Shown here: positions 1 through 13,900 of the stretch, in pieces | Position numbering within the stretch: position 1 is the stretch's first letter | How the letters are laid out: every line of letters begins with the position of its first letter | Assembly (NCBI GenBank): GCA_035578905.1 | Contig: JAQJVL010002719.1 | Location: 1 to 64,000 of the forward strand | Origin: Stictocephala bisonia | Lineage: Eukaryota > Arthropoda > Insecta > Hemiptera > Membracidae | DNA length: 64,000 nt | Direction of reading: 5' to 3' | Translations under genes and position numbers: made by a program | Notes under the pieces: model-generated | Seen by the model: only the letters and a program-made list of their open reading frames with translations | Database searches by the model: none | Told to the model about the DNA's origin: nothing

Positions 1-2011
1 TGGGAAACAGCCCCGAAACTCACACACAACAAATTCACTAAGTGAATGCCGATCCGTAACAAGTCTTATTCACTTCAGAACAAATATATGAAGTTTTTTC
101 ACGTTTTAATTTTAATTTACTTAAAACTATTGGACATCATTCTTCGTACGGGAGGAAAGTGTTTTATAAAAGTAATTCACAGTCTTTAGGGATGGAATTA
201 TGTCAAATTCTTGTATAGTTCTTACAAAATCCCACGATAATGCATTTCTCAACATAATTATTAACAACATTTATTAATATTATATAATTAAAATATTTTA
301 TACCTGAAATAGGTATTCCTGTGTGGTCATAAAGGTCATATTTGTAGTGAGTGAGTCATCATCATTGTAGCAGACGCACCCACCCAACCTAAGAGTTATT
401 TTTCCACTCACAATCCCGTAAATGTAGTATGATTATTATTATAAAATTGTATGCACAGCTGTTCTTTTTTCATCATTTTACAAAATCTTGTATTTGATTT
501 TGATAGACAGAAATTCCAATAATTATGTTACAATTTTGTCACAGATAAGTTGAAGTTAGCTGCACTGTTACCATTATCAGCTGTTTAAGACAACTTCCAA
601 TACATATCGACAGCTAGAAGATACCGGTATAGATTTTAATACACTATTCTGTCAAATCATAATAAATAATAGTTAGGCAAACATTGGCCAAATATTTGTT
701 GAATTTTTGCTAATAAGATAGTATTTATTTTTTTATGTATAATTAAATAAGATATTTCAATGATAAGTTTGGTAATGAATCTGAAAATATTGAGCTTTCA
801 TATCTACGTTATTGAGCAAAATGTCGAAAAATTGCCAAGTAATAAAAATCATAAAACCACTATTACTAGCAAAAATATATCATAAAACGTGTTCACCAAT
901 AAAAAACAAAATTTACCATTATATTGTAACATGAAACCAATTAAAAAATTTTAAAAAAAAGTATTTTTATATGCCTCCCAAAATAAGACAAGTTTTTCTA
1001 TTATAAGTTCTTTGTCACACTTATGGTTTCCAAGATCACAATGGTAGCCCATTTAGAAAAGACTATATATATATTTTATAAACTGATATATAGAACATTT
1101 ATGAAATGGCTGCCACCAGTCATTGCAATATTAGATAGTGTTATGTTAAAATATTTGTTCTTAAAACCAAGTGGGACTAGGCCTAATGTTGACCACTAAA
1201 TTAAACACTGAGAGACCCGACTCCCTTGGTGGTGTGGGATAATGAGTCATATTAGACTGTGTTCATTGAAGTTAGCCCTGTGCATTGACTAGGCTTTTTA
1301 TAGCTAGAATACCTATCTTAGTGTACCATATCCGCATGACTATAAAAATATATTTAACATTCTATATATAAACAGTTCATCTATAGAATACAAACTATGT
1401 ATTGGATGCGTTGTATTAACCCCATAACCCTACTTTTTATTAAAATTTTCATTGATTAAGATTATAATCCGACATCATTTATTAAAATAACATTTTAATA
1501 AAATAGTGTACACTTATGACCGTTCACAATTATAGTGCGCAATGGACTGGTTATTTATGGTTTCGATTTAAGTCACTTTTTATCGGTACTGTGGGATTTA
1601 TCATCAATGCGAAGTTCATACCTGACAACCTGTCATTCGAATGTCTATTATTTGAAAATACGTATGGAAATTTCTTGTCTAATCAAGATTAAAGGCAGTT
1701 GTTTTTTATGTATAATTATTATTATTGTTTTATTTTTAAAGTGTACAATCGCAATTATTACACTTTGCAGGAAATGGTTTCCAGCAAAGGGCCCATATTT
1801 TTTCACCTGTAAAATATATTTGCTAGATTAAGTATGACTATTCAGTTTTTTTTCTAGGAAACATCAACTGAGTTTTACAGTCGTTAAAAATATTGACACA
1901 ATTGTGACTGTGCTAATATTTTAATAAATACATTACCATTTTTTATGTTAAAAACACTTAAAAACTAAAACATAATAAATCTATTAAAACTTTAATACAT
2001 GTTAATACAAC
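1..2011. other. AT-rich non-coding stretch
   Basis: No reading frame here has protein-like composition or a domain I recognise. The longest open frame (98 codons, 1535-1831) is rich in Ile/Leu/Phe, as expected from chance translation of AT-rich DNA. A C-rich patch near 380-395 (cacccacccaacc) weakly resembles the minisatellite at 2.0 kb but is too short to assign. Confidence 0.6.
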
Positions 2012-2210
2012 TACAATACCACAATACATGTATGGGTGGGTGGGAAGGTCAGTACCACAGTGCGTGTATGGGTGGGCGGGTGGGTCAATACCACTGTACG
2101 TGTAAGGGTGGGCGGGTGGGTCTTTACCACTGCTCATATGTGGGTGGGCTGGTGGATCTTTACCACTGCACGTGTGTGGGTAGGTGGGTGGGTCTTTACC
2201 ACTGCACGTG
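2012..2210 (+). repeat. 36-bp G-rich minisatellite, five units plus a partial one
   Basis: Five head-to-tail units of exactly 36 bp start at 2031, 2067, 2103, 2139 and 2175, preceded by a partial unit at 2012-2030. Each unit has a G-run block (tatgggtgggcgggtgggtc type), a central taccactg and an acgtg end. Because 36 is a multiple of three, two chance open frames cross the array. The G-runs could form G-quadruplexes; that is inference. Related units occur at 30.4, 37.4 and 48.3 kb. Confidence 0.93.
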
Positions 2211-2547
2211 TATTCGTTTTTATTAATTTCTAGTAATACAATTGGATAAATTAAATAAGTAATACGTTTTTCTGTTGACTTCTACATATAAATTGCTTGT
2301 TATCATAAATGATCTGGATAAAATATTGAATATGGTACTATCTATCTCTACCAATAAAATATCTAATATTTATTATTTTGTAATATACAAGTAAAAATCA
2401 CACAAAATAAATTTTATAATTGTTTTCTACCTTATCTAACGTGGATAATATGTTTATGAACCTCTCAATAAGTAAATTTTAAGTTTAATTTAAGCCACCA
2501 CCTGTGATCTTATTTTTAAATAAAAATTTTTTGACAATGTATAGTAA

Positions 2548-2551
<4 letters not shown>

Positions 2552-2599
<48 letters not shown>
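2552..2599. repeat. (TA)n microsatellite
   Basis: This is an uninterrupted alternating TA tract of about 48 bp in non-coding sequence. Confidence 0.97.
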
Positions 2600-2601
<2 letters not shown>

Positions 2602-2858
2602 TTAATTGCAAAGATATGAATGTTTCCATATATACAGATACAATGCATCTAGCCTTGAAATAAAAAAAATGCTAGGGCATATTAATGTTAAATTTAAAAA
2701 GCAAGAATTATAAAAATTCGTCGGGGGTAGGAATAATAGTAACAGAGAGGCAGCAATAAATAAAGTTAAATGAGTTTGAGAACTTTTTGTTATTATTTTA
2801 TATAAATTTGTTTGGCTTAAGTCCTATCTTACTAGAGAAATGGAGGGATAGAGAGGGA

Positions 2859-3075
<217 letters not shown>

Positions 3076-3097
3076 TTTAATGTTTTTTTTTTTTTTC

Positions 3098-6000
3098 AGG
3101 GAAATATCATTAGAGGTTTGATACATTACCATTAAATTTACGACATTGTGTTTTACATTCTTGTTATAATTTTATATAGGCAATATTTTTATGAGACCAT
3201 AGTAACTCAAGTTATATATCTAAGTAAAATAGTTGTTTAAATAATTACCACTACTATACACCCAAATTCTACCTTCAGTATTTATATGTTCTGTTACACA
3301 CGATTAAATTTAATTATTCCCTATTTAAAAAAAGTACAATATACCATAACACTCTCTTTTGGAATTAGTATAGTGACGGAACTAGTTACTGTGGATAGAT
3401 GGAAAAAAGAAAATGCACAGAACCTGATAGATTAAGACTCCAGCCCTGTGTTATTAAAACAACTGTGGTTTACTAAAGTGTTGATCAGTAACTTTCTTCG
3501 GAGATTTTAATAACACACACAAATTTATAGCAATTTACCTCAATATTTCTTCTGGGGTGGCATGCCATTTTGTTTACTTTCAATGCCACAATATCTTTTT
3601 AGTTCTTAACACAAAGTAGAGTAATATACTTTGGCAACAATTCACACTAGATCATTTTTAATTAACACTAAAATACTGTTTTGTTTTAATAGCATTTTGG
3701 TTGTATTTTAATATAAGTGTAAAAAGTGTTTTAATAATGCATGTGTAGAATTTTTTAATTATTGGGTTTATTTCAACTAACTAATTATATTTTTAATATT
3801 ACGTAATTCTATATACACATCAAAGTAATTTTTTATCATTTTGCTTAAGTATACTGTTTGTTATAAATTAAAACACACCACTTTTAAATAATATATAACC
3901 TACTTTTAAATGTAAAATTTGACCAAGCTTTTATGGTTATTTGTAACCTAAACTGATATCAAAACATTATACATCGTATAATAAATAGAAGACAATTTGA
4001 GATAGTTTTGTGGAGTTAATGGCATTAATAGCAACAAGAATACTTAGAAATAAGCAGATTATATAACAGTCCAATCATTTATTTTTAATAAAAAACGCAT
4101 GTACATTCCTTTACTTCTAAGTAAAAACTAAGTGTTACTACTTCTGGCCTATTCCATACTTCTAGGATTTATAAACTTCAGTTTTTATTCCTAAAAAAGT
4201 ATTAATGTATATCATTATCATATATTTAACTCAATTATTATTTTTTGTACATAAATACATTCACTAAAAATGCAAGTTGCAGTTGTCCAGTCGTAAATTT
4301 ACACTCAATCACTAGACCGTCCCTTATCTATTTACTGCTACAATGCCTGTATTACAGTTGGTTACACTTGGATATATCCCGGATATTACTGATGGAACTT
4401 CATATCCTCTGCCTACAACACGTGTCTGTTTACACTTTACATTTCCGGTATAACAAAGAGCCTATGTGTGACTATATTTAACATCTGAGTGTTTTTACTC
4501 GTGTGAATTTCTCTCATTACGTTTCAAATTCATATTCAAAATCATTTATCATTTCTCATATTGATATTACATTGCAGTTTTTTTTTAATCTCTCTAGCAT
4601 ATTAAAAATTGATTTGAGAGATAAAATAATTTTATCATAATGAAATACTTATAATATACGAGTTATCTTAAAGTAACTAACAAACAAAACAAAAATAAAT
4701 AAACAAATCAACAAGCACCATGGAAACATAGTTAGGGAACCAAAAAACATTTGTTATTCATTATAACTTTCAAAGTTTATTTTAAAAATGTAATTTTTCA
4801 TTTTGTATATCAGGAAACCTAATTTTTATTTTATTTTGGAGTTTATCTCAATTAATCGTTTGATTGTATGAAACTTTCTTCTAGATCACGACTGATATCT
4901 AAATATTTACACAGTAAACATAAACAAATGAATAATATACATAACATTATAAAATAAATATACTATAAATCAACAATAAATAAACAATATTAAATACTAT
5001 ATAGACTATAAACAATTCAACAAATAAAAAAAAATTAAAATAAAAACAAATGAAATCAAAGATTTGCATGTAACATAGAGAATCCAAAGAAATAACGATA
5101 TAAATAACAACAAATAAAATCCAACAGTAATAATAAACATAATATTCTAACTATAAACTATATGTGTTAAGAAATGACAGTGAAAATTAGTCTCACTGTT
5201 GTTCCCCAACAACCTTATTTATAGTAGTTGCAAAGAATGCTCTCAGATATTGAGCCAAACAGGAATAACATATTGTAAACAAACAATTAATAACTTGGGC
5301 TGCTATGACAAATAAACACGCAGCTAATTAAAATTCATGTTTTTACCAATACAGTGTAAAATATTTGAGTCAATGTAAATGGTCCTACTTGATATAAATA
5401 ACTAGCATATTCTTTATTTATAACTCCAGGGGAGTTATAAAATAAATAAAGAATTATTTTTTTTATATTTATCAAATGTTATATTTATTACCGTAGGAAT
5501 GAAGCTTATTTAGTATTTTGTATTACTTTATAAAACGTTTGAAAATGAACAATTCTAGTTATTATTCTTTATTGTAAACTAAATATTACCAGATGCTAAC
5601 TTCTGTTAAATATTGGATCACGGTAGAATAATTATTATTCAAGAGATCTAGTTGATTATTTCAAACCTATATTCGTCTTCGTGATGTATATATTAAGGCC
5701 TCAGGATCAATTATCAACATACAAGTCTACTTTTTTCATCACTTTATAGTCAAGTAAAAATAGTAACATTTGGTTATAAAGTTATGAACTTTATAATACT
5801 TATAATTATTTAATATTATTATCATTAATTTAAAATCATATATTTTATTACTATTATGCATTATCTTGAATTAATATACAACCTTAAAAACTTAAAATAT
5901 TGGAAAATGCAAAAAAAAATATATATATATAAAATTAAAATAATTTCTAATATTAATTTTTTTATTGTTTGCAACATTAACATAACTGGACTATAAATAT

Positions 6001-9000
6001 TATATAAAACACAACTCATTAAAAATAAAACACTAATATTTTATTACATTGTAAACAATACTATTCATAATATTAATACATAAGTTGTACAAATTGGTAT
6101 GTGGTATTTTAACATAGTTGCTTTGGCAAAGAAACTTTAATTTATAACCCAAACTCTGATTCTTCTCTCTGACAACTACTTTTTGTGCAAACTCCCAAGA
6201 CCAAATCCTATTATCTGAATTTGGAGTGGGGAATCTAGGTGGCTTCTAGTACAGTAGTGTTTTTATGATACTGTCATCTAACAAATATCGTTACATGAGA
6301 TAAAATAATTTGAAATTATACTTTGTTATTATAAAATACAAATTAGTTATTCCACAACATATAAATTACTCTTTACGTCTTCTGATATTGTTATCAAAAC
6401 ATATTTAGATAACGTTCCTAATAATGGCATGCATTTTAAATAAAAAATAATTTCGTAAGTATATTAAGACCATTAATGTTTTCTTTTGCAGTAAAATACT
6501 TTAATATTATTTATATTTAGTTCTATTCAATAAAAGAGTAAAGGCATACAACAATTTGTTTGGAGATTTTATTATAATGGAGGGTAGAAGAAAGTTTGAA
6601 GAATCATATGCAAGTTATGCTTTGACTTATAAACACATTTAATTAGGCTATACCTTCTAATTATTATAGGTAATTTAGAATGGAAAACACATTTTATCTT
6701 GAAGAGTTGTCATTTAAAATGAATACCCATGAGGTTGTAAATTGAATTAGGATGGGTGAGAGCTTTGGGTGAGTGTGGATTTATACTTTGTTCAAAGTTG
6801 ATCTTTTACGATTAAATACATAAAAGGGTTTATTTTATTGTCGATCTTTTTTTACCTACACAAATTTATAGGAAATCAAATTGGTTTATTTTAGAGAGTT
6901 GATTGTCTCTGAGGTTGGTATATTGATTTTGCATATTAAACCTCAATTAGTTTTCTTTAAATTTTTTACCGTTCCGATGTATTTCTTGCCTTCGTTACGA
7001 TTCATCCCCTTAATTTGTTTTTTACTAATGGGGGTGACTTATTTTTCTGTAAAAAAGCATATGGTGTGGGTGACATATAGATTATAGTCTACAGAATGGC
7101 ATAGTATATATATATATATAATTTTAATATAAGCCATGTTGTAAATCTTCATTTTTAATTCAAATCCTTAGGATACTGTTTAATTTTACTCGTTTGTCTT
7201 GAAGTTGTTTTTAGTTATAGACGGCGTTTGGTAATAATAAAAGTCAAATAATGAAATAGAGCTAATTATCGAAAGCCACCTGTTGCTATAACAAACGGCA
7301 TAGTATATTTTTCAATTGACGTAATGTTGCTATAGTTTAGTAAAAAATAAATCTATAGTTAATTTTTAAGTTCAGTTTGGATTAGAACCAATGTAAATAT
7401 GCATTATCCCTTAGATGAACTGTTTTGCCACTTGGTTGGTCATATGAAAGTGGTTAAAGAAAAATTTAATAATTCCTTATAAGTAGGCCATGTGCAGTAA
7501 CACGATCCCTGACCAGTCAAACATTCAAGGAATAGCAAAGCCCTCTTTGTTTACGTCAGTGTCTTGTGATTACATCTGAACACTCAGTCAACGCCAATAG
7601 TTTAACATTTACTCAATGTAGTATTCATACTACTCTAAAATAAATGTATTTAAATGCGCGTTTTTCTGTCTCATTTTACGGTATACAAACTATCATGATC
7701 TATGGAAGCAAAAATACGTAATTAACATCAGTATTGAAACGGACGAATATTCAAAAGCGTTGTACTATAGCTTGTATCGTTACTAAGTATTTTCGATTAG
7801 TATTTAGTTAGGAGTGGTTAATATTTCCATGCAACTATAAAAATATGTAAGTACATTTGTTAGTACTGTTTACCTATATTAATAATAGTAGATCACGTAT
7901 TTTCTTGCAGATTGCCTGTATTTTTTTATTATTTACTTCGATTAAACAAGTGTACAATAAGTACATTAGGGATGTAAAAGTAACTGGTTATAAAAAAATT
8001 AACATAAAACTGGAAATGTTATAAATTAATAAAATTAAATAAAAATGAAAAATTAATAAAGTAAAATAAGACCAATTAAAGAAATCACAGAATAAAGGAT
8101 TATTTTACTAATTCTTTTTTTTTCAAGAAATTATTCGTTATATTATTTTAAGTTAGTAAAGAAATAAGAAACAGCTTTCAAACCAAGGGAATATAATCTT
8201 GTTGAATACATTTATCACCGGAAATGTCTGAACCGTATTTTAGAGTACGACATTATGCTGTTCACGTATCGTATAACTTTTCCATCCGTCAGAGACATTC
8301 ACCAACTTGACACCTGAGCATACGTTCTTCCCAAACTTTAACACAAGTGTCAAAGATATATTTAGAATGTTCATACGGAGTCTTAGTATTTTCAATAACT
8401 TATATATAATTTATTATATATCTCAACTTCCTAAACAAAAATGCTAATAAAATAATAAGAGCGTAAATATGAATTTTTATAGTTTACAATAATCCTTAAA
8501 CTATTCTGATGCAGTTACTTTTGGTGAGTATACTCATAATCAATATCAGATCAAACTGTAATAATTTACCAATACATACTTTTATAACATATTTCATATT
8601 TATACATTTAAAATGTTAACTAAGTATATTTTTATTTAAATTAGCTAAAGCAATCCTTAAGTTTGACATATTTTTCAAATATGTTTAATGAAGTATCGGT
8701 AAACAATTATGAATAAAATAAATTCAGTTTTCTCTCAGTAGTGTCAATCTATATTCAGATAAGTAAGTTACAGTTGCATACTGTATAACCTGTATGGTAA
8801 TATAATTTATTACGTGTAATATTTGATCACTTTTGTTAAACAATACATTTTTTCTTGTACAGTATAAACAGCAGTACCCCTTATAAGTCTATATAGCTCT
8901 TTAAAGATAAATGTAAGATGATATCCTAGTCATTTTATTTAAATACAGTAATTAAAACAAAATCGGTTTAGTTTTTATGTATAAATAATGTTATCTTCCA

Positions 9001-9565
9001 TCTTAGTGTTCATGTAAAATGCCTAGAAGTTTACTTTTTCATTGTATTAAACGGCATTTTGTCAATTTAAGTAAATATATTGACCAACGAGGCCCACCAA
9101 GCGACCACTTGTTATGATCACACCAATTAAAATCATTGTTGGGTACATAACATGCTTTATATGTATTTGATTAAATTGACACTATGTTTTTTAACATTTC
9201 GAAAAGGGAAAAAGAAACTTTCAAATACTAAAGCACTAGTTTTTTGACGATATGCTTAGTTTTATAAGAATATTTTATGTTTTATTTTGTTAATTTCAGA
9301 AATTTATGTAAAAATACGAGTAAATACGTTACGATCAATTACATGTAGTTCATACAAGTATTTTCCACTTACACGGAAAATATTTGCAAGAATTAAATTT
9401 GACTACCAACAAAACTATGTTTCTGCTAATCATTTCTGTCAAGTTTATATACAAAAATGAACTGATTTACCTATATAATTATTAAACACAATTTTACATC
9501 AGTTGACACCCATTAACAATTAAATAGACATTTAGTTTTTTTAATTATGTTGACAATTACAATGT
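3098..9565. other. AT-rich intergenic or intronic stretch, no gene seen
   Basis: I found no recognisable protein domain, tRNA or element here. The content is AT-rich DNA with short A/T runs, a small TA tract near 7107-7120 and an imperfect hairpin at 5411-5452. The open frames at 4245-4481 and 6881-7087 have no protein-like features. The last ~40 bases share sequence with the left edge of the minisatellite array at 19.6 kb. Confidence 0.6.
5411..5452. repeat. Imperfect inverted repeat (hairpin)
   Basis: The left arm tctttatttataactcc (5411-5427) pairs with a right arm at 5431-5452 that begins ggagttata and ends ataaataaaga. The loop is 3 nt, and the right arm carries a 5-nt bulge. It may be the centre of a decayed foldback element. 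No function can be read from it. Confidence 0.7.
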
Positions 9566-9666
9566 AACTAAAATTGAACTGTACCTGTCATGAAGGATGA
9601 CATTAACCTACTCCTCTGGATGGAGTACACCAGGGATGAACTGCTACGTTAGTAAATCACCATCAA
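9566..9666 (+). repeat. Left end of minisatellite array 1 (before LINE insertion)
   Basis: The left flank aactaaaattgaactgtacc (9566-9585) matches the left flank of array 3 (19601-19620) with two differences. A partial monomer follows (gaaggatgacattaac to aaatcaccatcaa). The monomer is cut at 9666 by the LINE, and the array resumes at 13901. Confidence 0.88.
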
Positions 9667-12600
9667 CTAACTCCGCTCGTACCGGTCCCAAGCCCGGCAT
9701 CTCATCATTCCCATAACCGATGAGGAGGAGGAGGGGGAACCTTCCCACAGCTCTCAGTGTGATCCCGATGCTGAGAGCACTCCTATCCCATTAATTTATT
9801 ATCCTACCTAACCTTTCCAACCAAGCCAAGGCGGAACAGCGTGGGCTGAATGGCTGGTGGTAGACCAGTCTATACCATGCGGACTCTGGACACCTGCCGA
9901 AATCCAATTTCAAATAGGCTTACCCTGGCATGCGGGGCTCTGTCGGGGCTAGACCATATATTTCTCTAGCTAATCGTGGGAATCCTATGGACCCAGATAA
10001 AACTAAAACAACAAAATCTTTAACTAAGGACCGCATTGAGTCCTTACGCAATGAACCGAGCATGGGAGCAGAGGGCAGCCACACTGGCCAGCCCTTGTTT
10101 TCTATTGCTTGGGCCAAATCAACGTCGGGGGGGGGGGGGACATGTCTCTCTCCGATTCCGACTCCAACTTGGCTGGCTAGGGACAATGCCAAGGGTGATT
10201 CAAACCAATCTGCACCACAAAAAGGCTGCCTCGGCAGCCCTATGTCAGTCCATGACTGCACACAACATCGACCTGGCACTGATTCAAGAACCTTGGTTAC
10301 ACAAGGGCAGAATCGCAGGACTGGCCGATGCAAAGGTAAGATAATTTCCTCTTGTTCCACCAGTAACGCTAGGACATGTATCTTGGTACGTAATGGTATG
10401 GAAGTATTTCCCCTGTTTGAGTTCTGTTCCAGGGACATCACGACAGTGAGAATGACACTGAGCACTGAGGAAGGGCATGGGGAGTTCACCATCAGCTCTG
10501 TGTACCTTCCCTATGATGCTTAGGAACCACCCCCTTCCAGGGAACTAGAAGCCCTGGTTGAGAAACAATCCACTGGGGGGCGGCACCTTCTGGTCAGCTG
10601 CGAAGCCAATGCCCATCATGAAGCATGGGGATCAACCGACTCCAACAGGAGGGGTGAGTACCTCTTAAACTTCATTGTTTCTAACGACCTATTCATTCTA
10701 AATCGGGGCAATGAACCCACATTTAGGAATATGGTTAGAGCCGAAGTCATAGACCTGACTCTTTGCAATGCGGTCACTCTAGGCCTAATTGACAACTGGC
10801 GGGTCTCTGACCAACCTTCTCTCTCTGATCATCTGCACATTTGTTTTGATATCAAAGCTAAAATGTCAGCCTTTTCCACTCCTCACCGAAATCCTAGGCG
10901 GACGGACTGGGAGTCCTATGCTGCGGAACTTTCGGCCATTGCGGGCTTGGGTCCCGGGGGGGGGGGTAGAGTACGTATAAGGTCTGTCGTGGAACTGGAG
11001 CAGGAGGCATCCTGTTTACAGGATGCGATCCTTGAAAGTTTCCACGACAACTGTCCAATTTCAAACACACCACCTAGATCAAAAATCGGGTGGTGGTCAA
11101 AATCCCTGGAAGCTAAGAAAAGGCGCGTTAGAATGCTTTTTAATCGCTCTAAGGTGGCCAATTGTCGCGAAGAGTATCGTTTAGCTCTTAACGACTACAA
11201 TTCATCCATTCGTGATGCCAAGAAGGCTTCATGGCAAACCTTTTGTAGGGGCATTGACTCCATGCAGAGGCAGCCAGAATCCAGAAAATCTTGGCTAGCG
11301 AACCTATCAACCCCATGGGCAGTCTTAGAACCAGCTCAGGGGAATCGACAACTTTACCTGGTGAAACGCTCAAGCTCCTTCTGGAGTGTCACTTCCCAGG
11401 GAATCTCGTTGACGACGCTCTGGAAGTCTCTGGCCCTCGAAAGACTAGCCCTATACCTAGGGCAACTCGAGAGGACTGGAGGCAAGCTAGACGTATAGTC
11501 ACCGTTTCCAAAGTTAAATGGGCAATCGACAAGTTCAGCCCATTTAAATCCCCAGGAGGCGATGGCGTCTTTCCTGCATTGTTGCAGAAGGGCCCACCAA
11601 ACCTCCACTTTCTACTTTGTGAAATCTTCAGGGCGAGCCTTGCCTTCGGGTATATTCCTCAGTCCTGGAGGGTTAGCAAAGTAGTCTTCATTCCTAAGCG
11701 GGGTCGTGGCGACTACAGAAACGACAAATCCTTTAGGCCAATTAATCTTTCTCGTTTCTGGTGAAGACCATGGAGAGACTCGTAGAATTTCACATTCGAG
11801 AAGGGGCGCTTAAAGACTCCCCTTTACATCGAAATCAACATGCCTATCTCCCGGGGAAGTCTTGTGAGTCTGCCCTCCATTGTTTGGTCAGGCACCTTGA
11901 ACATTCCCTGGAGAACAAAGAAATTGCTCTAGGAGCCTTTTTGGATATTGAGGGGGCATTCAACAACACCTAATATCAGTCAATTATTCGTGCACTGGGA
12001 CAACGTGGTGTAGAGCCTACCATCTGTAGGTGGTTCGACCACATGTTACGGGGCAGAAGAATTCAATCAACCCTTCTAAGTTAGGTGGTGGAGATTTCTG
12101 CGAGCCGAGGATGCCCGCAGGGGGGAGTTCTATCACCCCTCCTGTGGGACCTGTTGGTGGATGATCTCCTAGTTAGCCTCACGGATAAGGGAATTTTCAT
12201 ACAGGGCTATGCGGACGATCTCGTCCTACTGGTCCGTGGCAAGTACCAGGGCACTGTTACGAACATCATGAACGACAGTCTGGAAGCAGTGAACTCCTGG
12301 TGTGTAAGAGAAGGGCTTGCAATAAACCCTTCCAAGACAGTAATAGTTCCCTTCACCAGGAAAAGGGTTCAGGGCTCCTTCAGAGGCCTGGCCCTTGGGG
12401 GAGTGTCTCTGCCTGTTTCATCGTCGGTTAAGTATCTGGGAGTAATCCTTGATCAGAAACTGACATGGAACTTGCATCTTGATAAAGTCATCCACAGAGC
12501 TAAGTGGTCCTTCGTGACCACTAGGCGCTGCGTGGGCTCCACATGGGGCCTGTCACCCCATGTCTGCCACTGGCTTTACACAGTGGTCATCAGACCACAA

Positions 12601-13900
12601 ATTACTTACGGGGCTTTGATCTGGTGGCTTAAGGTCAATCAGGTAACTGTCCGGGGTAGGCTTTCTAGCCTAAAAAGACTTACCTGCATGTGCATGCAGG
12701 GGCCTTTAGGTCGACCCCTTCTATTGCACAGGAGGTTCTTCTCAACCTGCCACCCCTTGATCTCTTCATTATTGGGGAGGCTCGGGCGGCGGCTTATAGG
12801 CTTCAGCTAACTGGCCACTGGAGGGGGTCCTGTACAGGTCACTCCTCAGTGGCCAATCTGGTAAACGATGAGGTACTCTCAATGAAGTCTGACTTCATTG
12901 GGACTAAGTACCTTTTCACTAGACCCTATACTGTGGATTTCAGGTCGAGGGAGTACTGGGACGATGTTAGTAGCCCGGTTTCTTCTCATGACCGAATTGT
13001 ATGGTTCACAGACGGGTCACGAATGGGCAACAGAGCTGGATTTGGTGTCTATACTGGCGACCCTAGGACCAACGCTAGCGTGAGCCTGGGAGCGTATGGC
13101 ACCGTTTTCCAAGCTGAAGTCACCGCAATCCTTCATTGTGCCACCCAGGCGGTCGAGAGAGGGGTTTGCGGGAAATATATCCACATCCTCTCAGACAGTC
13201 AGGCGGCCTTGGGGGCTCTTAACTCCTGGAAGGTCTCGTCGGGCCTAGTCTGAGAATGTGTAGAGTCCCTCAACATCCTGGGCTCAAGAAACCATGTCTT
13301 GCTGGAATGGATCCCAGGACATAGGACATTAGAAGGCAACGAGCAGGCCGATGCCTTGGCTAGGGAGGGTGCTCTCAAGCCCTTCACTGGTCCTGAACCG
13401 GCTGCTAAAACAGCAATCAAAAGCTGGGTCAGCGCCAGACATCTGGAAAGATGGCGGCGGTTCCCAGGGCAAAGACTCGGCAAGGTTCTTGTCAAGAATC
13501 CCTCCCAGAAGTTGACAAAGTCACTTCTTGGGTTAAGTAAACCGCACGTTAAGCTGGTGGTGGGACTCATCACCGGCCACGGCAAATTCCGGAGGCATCT
13601 AAGAACGGTGGGACTCTTCACGGAAGATCCCATCTGTTGCCTCTGCGGGGAGGACGAAGAGTTGGCAGAACATATTGTCCTGGAGAGTGAGGCCCTTGGT
13701 GCCAGAAGAAGAGCACTTTTTGAAGGCTCACATCTGGGACAGTGGGAAACTACTAATCTAGTGAAGAAGCTCCTTGACTTGGTCAAGGGTTGTCAGCTTT
13801 ACGACGATTAGGCACGGGGATTGGCACAAAAAGCCTTAGGCTTCGTTGCAAGGGTTGGCTGGACCAACTACATATCCCCTTTTAAACTAACTAACTAACT
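9667..13900 (+). mobile_element. I-superfamily (LOA/I-like) LINE, defective, with target site duplication
   Basis: This 4.2-kb element sits inside a minisatellite monomer. The 13-bp string aaatcaccatcaa occurs at 9654-9666 and again at 13901-13913 as the target site duplication. The 3' end is a short (CTAA)n tail (13886-13900) rather than poly(A). The 5' part (9667-10190) is GC-richer and looks like a LINE leader; no gag-like ORF1 with zinc knuckles is visible. The order of domains is AP endonuclease, reverse transcriptase, RNase H and a terminal Cys/His knuckle. That order is known from I-superfamily LINEs such as I, LOA and Outcast. The clade within the superfamily is my inference. The GC content differs sharply from the AT-rich surroundings. 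Confidence 0.92.
10192..13811 (+). pseudogene. LINE pol: endonuclease, reverse transcriptase, RNase H, zinc knuckle (broken)
   Basis: The polyprotein would nick target DNA and reverse-transcribe its own RNA. The endonuclease begins near 10192 (RVIQTNLHHKKAA, then LIQEPWL), with ANAHHEAWGS near 10610 and SDHLHICFDI near 10825-10855. In the ANAHH motif Glu stands where an acidic Asp is usual. The RT shows AFLDIEGAFNNT near 11935, GCPQGGVLSPLL near 12108 and GYADDLVLLV near 12205, so the YADD box is intact. RNase H runs from about 12995 (IVWFTDGSRMG, then LSDSQAALGAL, then WIPGHRTLEGNEQADALA). The knuckle CCLCGEDEELAEHIV lies near 13635. In-frame stops lie at 10521 (TAG), 11971 (TAA), 12082 (TAG) and 13251 (TGA). 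Frame changes occur near 10345, 11285, 11760 and 12700. The copy cannot encode a working protein. Confidence 0.93.

Noticed and set aside
1999..2233. Gly/Val-rich open frames across the 36-bp array; also considered as a CRISPR-like array
   Set aside because: Unit length is a multiple of three, so frames stay open by chance. Units are directly adjacent with no unique spacers, and the genome is eukaryotic.
4245..4481. 78-codon open frame, considered as a small gene
   Set aside because: It has no domain, no splice context and no similarity to any known family by eye.
9920..10492. 190-codon minus-strand open frame
   Set aside because: It is the shadow of the LINE endonuclease region on the other strand; no domain is seen in it.
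13199..13786. 195-codon minus-strand open frame
   Set aside because: It is antisense to the LINE RNase H and knuckle region, which has clear motifs on the plus strand.
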